Assembly: GCA_010014835.2 (NCBI GenBank)
Contig: JAAAKB020000008.1
Span: 4,150,520 to 4,178,503, forward strand
Direction of reading: 5' to 3'
DNA length: 27,984 nt
Source: Apostichopus leukothele
Lineage: Eukaryota > Echinodermata > Holothuroidea > Aspidochirotida > Stichopodidae
This document shows positions 22,249 to 27,984 of the stretch, one piece after another. A program made the translations under genes and the position numbers. How positions within the stretch are numbered: position 1 is the first letter of the stretch; every line of letters begins with the position of its first letter. The notes under the pieces were generated by a model that saw only the letters and a list, made by a program, of their open reading frames with translations, ran no database searches and was not told the DNA's origin.

Positions 22249-25200
22249 TTACAACTCAATCATAGTTCTGTTGCCCTCAGGACTGGACAAATCGGAACTG
22301 CTCTCTCTTTTGACTTCCCTCCCACAAGATGGAGATGAGAGCGAATCGGCGGAGACGGAATCCTCAAAGACCTCCCTCTTAAATGCACTCGTCGGGGTGA
22401 CTACCTCGGTGGACGGCGTGGTAAGGGGTGCAACTTTCTTGGGTGTTGCTCTTGGTGTTTCTCTGACGACGGTGTTGTTGGCTGTTTCTTTGTTCTTCTT
22501 GCACATCGCTTTGTGAGCTTCCAGAATAAACTCCAACTGCTCTTTCTGCTGTTGTAACTTAGCCATTTCCTGTTCCAATGTAGTGTTCTTTGACTCCCAT
22601 TCTTCGGTTTCCTGCAAAAAGGCAAAAAGAGAAAAAAAACATTACCTAAACGAATTTTAATCCCCAATGAAAAATGCACTGTTTTCAATATATATATATA
22701 CAATCAAAAGAACTGTGGTAAATTAAACAAAATGGAGGCTATTGTTGTCATATGAGATCATCTCTGGCTACAATAACAACAAATTAGTCACTTTTTTTTC
22801 TATCTTATGAAAGGGGGCTTTTTAAGAGTTTGAAAAAACACTGCAAAAAATTAGTTGATTCAGCAAATTCGAGCTGCACTGTTGGCTAAATACACATGTA
22901 CATGAAACCTAAAAAGCGCAGTAACAGAAGACTAAGTGATTGGGGGGGGGGTGGGGTTGGGGGTAAAGAGGAAGGTCACCGTACCTGCACTAAAGCATTT
23001 GTGTGGTCTACACGTCGTTGGCGGCATTTCGCGGCAGCCAATTTGTTTCTCTCTCGTCTCTGTTTCCTTTTGACTCTTTCGTCTGGTGCCAGCTGAAAAG
23101 AGTAGGAAAAACAAAAAAAGTTTTTATCAATTAGCTGTCAAAAATCACACTCAGTTACTAACGAAGTTATAAAGAAAAGAAAAAAAAAAAAAGGGCAAAG
23201 AAGAATCACAATGGAAGCTTTTATTCGAAAACTACAAAGTGAACGGACTCTATTGTCATGAGCGGCTTTAAATGTTACTACCCTTTGAGGAACGGAAAAC
23301 ACAACAAGTGAAAAGAGAAGGAAGTGAGGGGTATTGCATTGTGTTTAGGCGGGAAGAATGCAATAACGTGGGAGTGAATTCACAGGCGATCTTTTATCTG
23401 TTGCGCTTTAGAATTATTGTTATAATTATTATTACTGCGGTCTTTTTTGCGACAATTGTTTTTCGTGTTTACCGTATACCTACAGAAAGTTTGAAGGCCA
23501 AATGCAGCAAACAACGAAACTTCGCAGAAAGTGTTTTTTTGTTACACATCCCCATTTTGTAGGCTATTGTCTTTCTGCCATGTTGATTTAAACAATGAAA
23601 TACTCGTAATAATTGGGTAAGACTTGAGAGGAACCATTTTTGCGGCGGTGGAAGTAGCACAGGGTATTTATTGTTTGAAACAGAATAATTACTGGGTGAA
23701 GTCACTTCCGACACAAATTGTTGACTATTCCCGGAAAGGCGGACACATTTTAAAAAAAATACGGGGTTATGAGGTACTGGCTTCATCCACTCGTTATCAT
23801 TGAATGATCAACAAACACTCCCCCCCCCCCTTTTTTTTAAATCTTTAATCTGTTATCTGCATTGTAGCGTTTTCAATTAGGCTTTTTTTCTCTCTCAGTG
23901 GAATAATCATTGAGATTGTATTGCGCCAGACCTTTATACACTGAAAGCGCTCTCTCTTCAATTAGGGCAGAAATTAAACGGATATGCAGGAAATTACTTT
24001 GGTCTTTGCCATTAATAATCCAGCCTTTCAGTTCTCAAAATATTTTAATTGACATAACAGAGCGATTAAACTTAGCCTTTCACATTCACGTAGACAACTT
24101 ACAAAGTATACCGTACTAATAGCTAAATCTACAAACAGCCGTTTGATACATCACTAGCACAATGCCATTTCTATTTTTCGATTTTCATATAATTATGTAG
24201 TACAAACAACCCGCCTCCTAGATATATATATGTACATTCTACATTTTAGTTAATATACTTAATAATAAAGACTATTGCCCGTTGCAAATTCATGGCCAAG
24301 CCTATAGACAACCTAGTCCCTAGCCATGAGAGGGCACAAAATCATGACGATTATTTAACAAATTAAAGCTTCAGTTTAATACTTACTTCATCATCTCGAA
24401 TTCTTCTTCTGCTGTTTGAAGGTGACATTCGCAGAAGATCCAAGTCTTGTTTAGTGAGTCTGGCGCCAGGAATCATACGTTGTTGACTCTGGGGTACGCT
24501 CCTTATGGCGCTAGTTGGAATGGCGTACATACCACTTGATGATGACACTGGCGGCGGTACGAAGCCTCCGTGTAAGTTGCTGTTCTGTGCTTCCAACCAG
24601 CCATTCGCGAGAGATGTGGTAGGCGTTATCACAGACGTTGGTATCGCATGCTGTGTGGTATGATGTACAGCGCTGGTGGTGTAACCACTTGATATATCCA
24701 TTAATTCTTCCGAACCGGTAAATCTCTGTGAAAACAAGAACAGAATGAAGCGCTAACGGTTAAACCAGTTATGCTGTGCTGTTGAACAAATCGATCTGTG
24801 TACTAAACCAATGTCCGTTTCCTGCATATTAGGGTTTTTTATTACTTTTTCTTCCTAGGTAGAGCTACACACGTCGACAACCACTAAGGTCACAAGCAAC
24901 ACACCAAAATGAACTATTTCCTTCAAGCTGTCTTGAAGGTTACAAATCAGCGATTTTCAGTGTCGCTTTTGTAATATGATTCAGCGCCCTCAATAATTTA
25001 ATACGATCCTTAGCATCGTCTCTCGATATGAAAATCAGTCAACAGCTCAAATTGTTAAGTCAAAGCTGTATATTGTAACCATCGTTCAGAAATGACAAAT
25101 CTTGAAATCGAGACATTATTAATCAAAATAAAAAAAATTAAAAGCAGATTGCTTGTAAAGTTTCAAAGGAAATTTCTACATTGCGAAAATGACCAGGAAA

Positions 25201-27163
25201 GATAATACATGATACCTTGACAGTTAAAAATTTCACGAAATATTTTTCCCCAAATACAATTACTTCTAGAGGTATCTTGTTGAGAAGTCGATGCGACTTT
25301 CTAATTCCAAACTGATCAATGCAAGTGATGATGTAACTTTCCTGTACTTTGGTATTTATAAAATGTAGTGGCTTGTTGCAACTTGTCTACCACCGACGGC
25401 TCTATTGCACTTTTAGACACTATCATCCCCCATAATAACCACACGTTAGAATTTGCAAATAGACTCCGCCCACATGGCCCAAGCAAAGAACCTCCCACTC
25501 CACTAAAGTTCATAAGGCTAGTAGGCTACTGGACCACCTCAAGCATGGTACATCTAATTTTTCAAACATATTCTATTTCTTTCTCTGTTTCTCTCGAGCC
25601 TCTTTTTTTTTGCTGTTTTATATATATGTTTATTATTTTGTTACAATGTTAGGAACATCTAAGTTCTACTGACAACAACCAGTAAAGTCTTTTCAGCAAA
25701 CATCTTCTACTTTATTGCACCATTTAGTACTCACAATGATCAACCCAGAACCACTTTAAAAATCATGTACCAGTGTAGTGTAGGACTAACATTGTGAATA
25801 TTATCCAAGGCAACCTTCAGTAAACAGATCACAAGAACAAACTCTACCAACCAAATTTACTTGATTCCTCGCTTTCGAGTCACATGTAACTGCCTAGTAT
25901 TGTTTCTTCTTTCTAACATTTCTAAGCAACATTTCTAAGTCATGTTTTTGTCTGCACTATTTCCTTCGAACCTGCAAGGTGCAGTTCTCCCTCACCAAAT
26001 ATTTATTTTCTCTTTTCCGTCAAAGGTCATGAGAAAATCCGAAACAGATCATAGTGCATGGCATACGTGTACAATGTTTGCTTGGATGATTTGAACAACG
26101 CAAAGGTCATATAGCCTGCATGGTAACAACACACAGTAATACAGAACACAATGTGTGTACGTACCTAGGCATAATAACGTGGACAAGCACTATACTTGTA
26201 TTACTCTGTACAGAAAGTGATTTCTATAGTGTTCTGAAGCACATACACTGTACGTACTGTGCTTGCTACATAACGTATGTGCGTGTATTGTATAAGTTAT
26301 CATACAGCTGTAGTGTAGGCCTAACTGGTAATTGTATGGGAGTCTTCACTGTGAGAGTATTTTTAACGTTTCCTGCTACTAAAAGGAGCTTCACAATTGA
26401 ATTGCGTTTGGACTGAACGCGTGGTTTTTGTCGCGTATATAGGCTAGCCTATGTATAAACAAAAAATCAAGAAAACATTCGAAATGTATGCAGCAAGAGT
26501 AACAAGACTTGTTTAATTATTTTGTTCGAATTCGAGGTTCCATGAATTTTATTCAAAGCAAAATCGTGCTGATCTCTTCTGATAAAACTTATGTGTAGTT
26601 ACATTATATGCTTTATGTTTAAGCGATTTAATACAAATGGTCGGGAAAGCATAAGATAACGGCATCTTTTTAGACTATTTCGAAACCTCAATTTAAATTG
26701 CAGTTGAAGATATTGAAACCTTCGAGCCCTTTCTCCAATTGCATCTGAATACCAAATACCGATGGATTAACAGGCCTAAATTAAAGAGATGTATCTGCGA
26801 CGTGCTTCTTATAAAATTCAACTAGTTAAGCGGCGTAGTATGAGGTACATTAATTTAGGGTTTGCAAAGGGAGTTAAGGCCCTAAGGTCTAGGCTAGGAA
26901 AATCGTTAGGGCTAATCAGCTAGCCTAGGCCTAGTCCAAACTCAACTAGCTTCCTGTCATACCTGTCACAATACACATGATGCAGAATGGTTAAGAAATA
27001 TATCAGACGGGGAATCCTCTACCTGACCTATGATATAGCCATTACTCACCTCCGAATCAGATGCAATTACTCCAGACGCCATGCTCGTCAAAACTTCGCT
27101 TACCGATGGCAGATTTTGGTGAAAGTCGTCGGCAGGCATTGTTACAGTGGGATACATGACCAT
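22249..27163 (-). CDS. fos: Fos-type bZIP transcription factor (AP-1 subunit), complete, 4 coding exons
   Basis: Nuclear immediate-early factor that pairs with Jun to bind TGA(G/C)TCA sites. Coding exons: 27163-27050, 24725-24387, 23092-22985 and 22611-22249; every junction is phase 0 with GT-AG borders, total 307 codons. The ATG is preceded by an in-frame TAA, fixing the start. Seen: Ser/Thr/Pro-rich N-terminal half; basic region at residues about 157-180 with [16 protein letters not shown], including the N..AA..CR DNA-contact pattern and the conserved Cys (174); zipper heptad positions L185, W192, L199, L206, L213; then [10 protein letters not shown], a Fos-specific continuation (human FOS has LEFILAAHRPAC). 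Exon 3 is exactly 108 bases, as I recall for vertebrate Fos, ATF3 and JDP2 genes, and begins at LAPDE as human FOS begins at LSPEE. The C-terminus is Ser/Pro-rich and ends in MIEL. Trp at the second heptad position is unusual. Length lies between human FOSL1 and FOS. ATF3/JDP2 is less likely because of LEFILEAH and the long tail. Confidence 0.95.
22612..22984 (-). other. fos intron 3
   Basis: A 373-base intron with donor CAG|GTACGG and acceptor ctttttgcctttttgcag. It contains a 10-G run at 22942-22951 and a TATATATATA tract. It splits the basic region from the zipper, the classical position in Fos genes. Confidence 0.85.
23093..24386 (-). other. fos intron 2
   Basis: A 1.29-kb intron with donor GAA|GTAAGT and acceptor ttttcctactcttttcag. 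It includes an 11-C run followed by T8 at 23820-23838. Open frames inside it (for example 23272-23562 plus, 23469-23786 minus) resemble nothing. Confidence 0.85.
24726..27049 (-). other. fos intron 1
   Basis: A 2.32-kb intron with donor GAG|GTGAGT and acceptor ctgttcttgttttcacag. No exon or transposon with clear ends was recognised. The string CTAGCCTAGGCCTAG near 26920-26935 is a small palindrome of the TAGGCCTA type. The long first intron leaves only 38 residues in exon 1. Confidence 0.85.
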
Positions 27164-27984
27164 TTAGACGGCGTTCAGTTTCGACTTATGAATCGCTTAT
27201 AAAATTATAATGTAAGTGCAAAAACTCCGTTAAAAGAACGAAAAGTTGTTTGCTGTAAAGATTTTTCACTTCCGCTGTGGGAATCCCTGTTATTTTCCTT
27301 TGAAACTTGTTAGGTATATCCTAGCTGATGACTCAAGGCTTAGTCACTGACTCTGATGCTGTCCGCAATAATCTCTGTACTATATACCTTATCATGTTCT
27401 ATTCTTAGCACCAAAGCCATTTTGCGGAAATAGGTACAGTATATATGAATATTCATATTAGGAGGAGGCACTGATAGAGTGTAAACAAGGAAGACGCGTG
27501 CGTTCTTTTACATTCCTTCGATATTTTTCAAAGGTTATAGCTGGAATTTTCTCGTTGGTTATAAACGCAGATTTCATAAGAAAATATTTGGGAAAATAAT
27601 GCTCAAAACTGACTAAATAATTGGAATCAGCTTAAATTAAGTGGTAGTAACTAGGAATAATTTAACGCATATCTGTTGTGACAACAAATAATGCATATTC
27701 ATATTAGTCCGAAACGGTTGTATCTGCACACGGCACACAATGTGACGTTGCAGTTTATCGAGAAACGAAGCTTTGTTGTTGTGTTGTTGTATTGCAGGTA
27801 ACCAAGGAAAAGCAGAAAGATTGAGAAGGCAAGCTGTTCGGAACAAAATCGTGAGCCCTTGTATGGAGACGGAAATATAATTTGTGTTTGTTTATCTCTA
27901 TAATGTGTTTAAAGAGGCCATGACACGAAAAATCCAACTAATCGAGAGTAACTTCCTCTGAATCTATGAGAAAATCTATGTTCA
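27164..27984 (-). promoter_or_regulatory. fos 5' UTR and upstream region with motif cluster
   Basis: Upstream of the fos start on the minus strand. Seen: ETS-type CGGAAGTG (27274-27267); consensus AP-1 site TGACTCA (27329-27335), followed closely by TTAGTCA (27340-27346) and TGACTCT (27348-27354); CArG-like TCATATTAGG (27453-27462), one base off the CC(A/T)6GG consensus; 12-base palindrome ATGAATATTCAT (27445-27456) and the related ATGCATATTCAT (27691-27702), similar to POU dimer sites; CRE half-site TGACGTT (27743-27749). SRE, ETS, AP-1/CRE inputs are the known controls of vertebrate c-fos. The transcription start is not determined; TATATA at 27441-27446 is one candidate TATA element. Motif matches this short may be chance. 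Confidence 0.45.

Noticed and set aside
22196-22516. 106-residue plus-strand ORF
   Set aside because: It lies antisense to the last fos exon and reflects that exon's composition.
1-27984. Retroviral, LTR, Polinton or CRISPR sequences
   Set aside because: I looked for reverse transcriptase, integrase and protease signatures, long terminal repeats and regular spacer arrays and saw none.

Overview
This is a eukaryotic, metazoan window: AT-rich, intron-dense, with GT-AG splice sites, microsatellites, long G/C homopolymers and DNA-transposon MITEs. It contains no prokaryotic-style gene clusters. The proteins (an SLC29-family nucleoside transporter, a Fos-type bZIP factor and one exon of a tau-tubulin-kinase-like protein), together with the frequent TAGGCCTA-like strings and many short hAT-like elements, suggest a marine invertebrate. 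An echinoderm is my guess, but that is inference and not proven by the sequence.

Layout. (1) About 278-7117, plus strand: the 3' half of an equilibrative nucleoside transporter gene, seven coding exons with consistent phases ending in a TAG stop. The 5' half lies off the left edge. (2) About 7118-14700: no recognisable coding exon. It holds a degenerate repeat field downstream of the transporter, an 8-copy 24-bp minisatellite (11242-11433), a hAT-type MITE with an 8-bp target duplication (11839-12311) and a second hAT-like element (14219-14668). (3) 14918-14762, minus strand: an isolated exon carrying the start codon and the first 18 residues of a TTBK/Asator-type kinase. The kinase body is not visible anywhere downstream in the window. 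(4) 15333-15432: a 100-N assembly gap, followed to about 22200 by mostly non-coding DNA with another MITE (16632-16878) and hAT-like debris near 18700-18931. (5) 27163-22249, minus strand: a complete four-exon fos gene (307 codons) with the 108-bp phase-0 bZIP exon expected of this family. (6) 27164-27984: its upstream region, with AP-1, ETS, CArG-like and POU-like motifs.

The three host genes have no obvious joint function: a membrane nucleoside carrier, a kinase N-terminus and an immediate-early transcription factor. I found no new biological system. The points most worth a second look are the orphan kinase exon, the Trp inside the Fos leucine zipper, the regulatory motif cluster upstream of fos, and a dispersed short motif with hammerhead-like layout.
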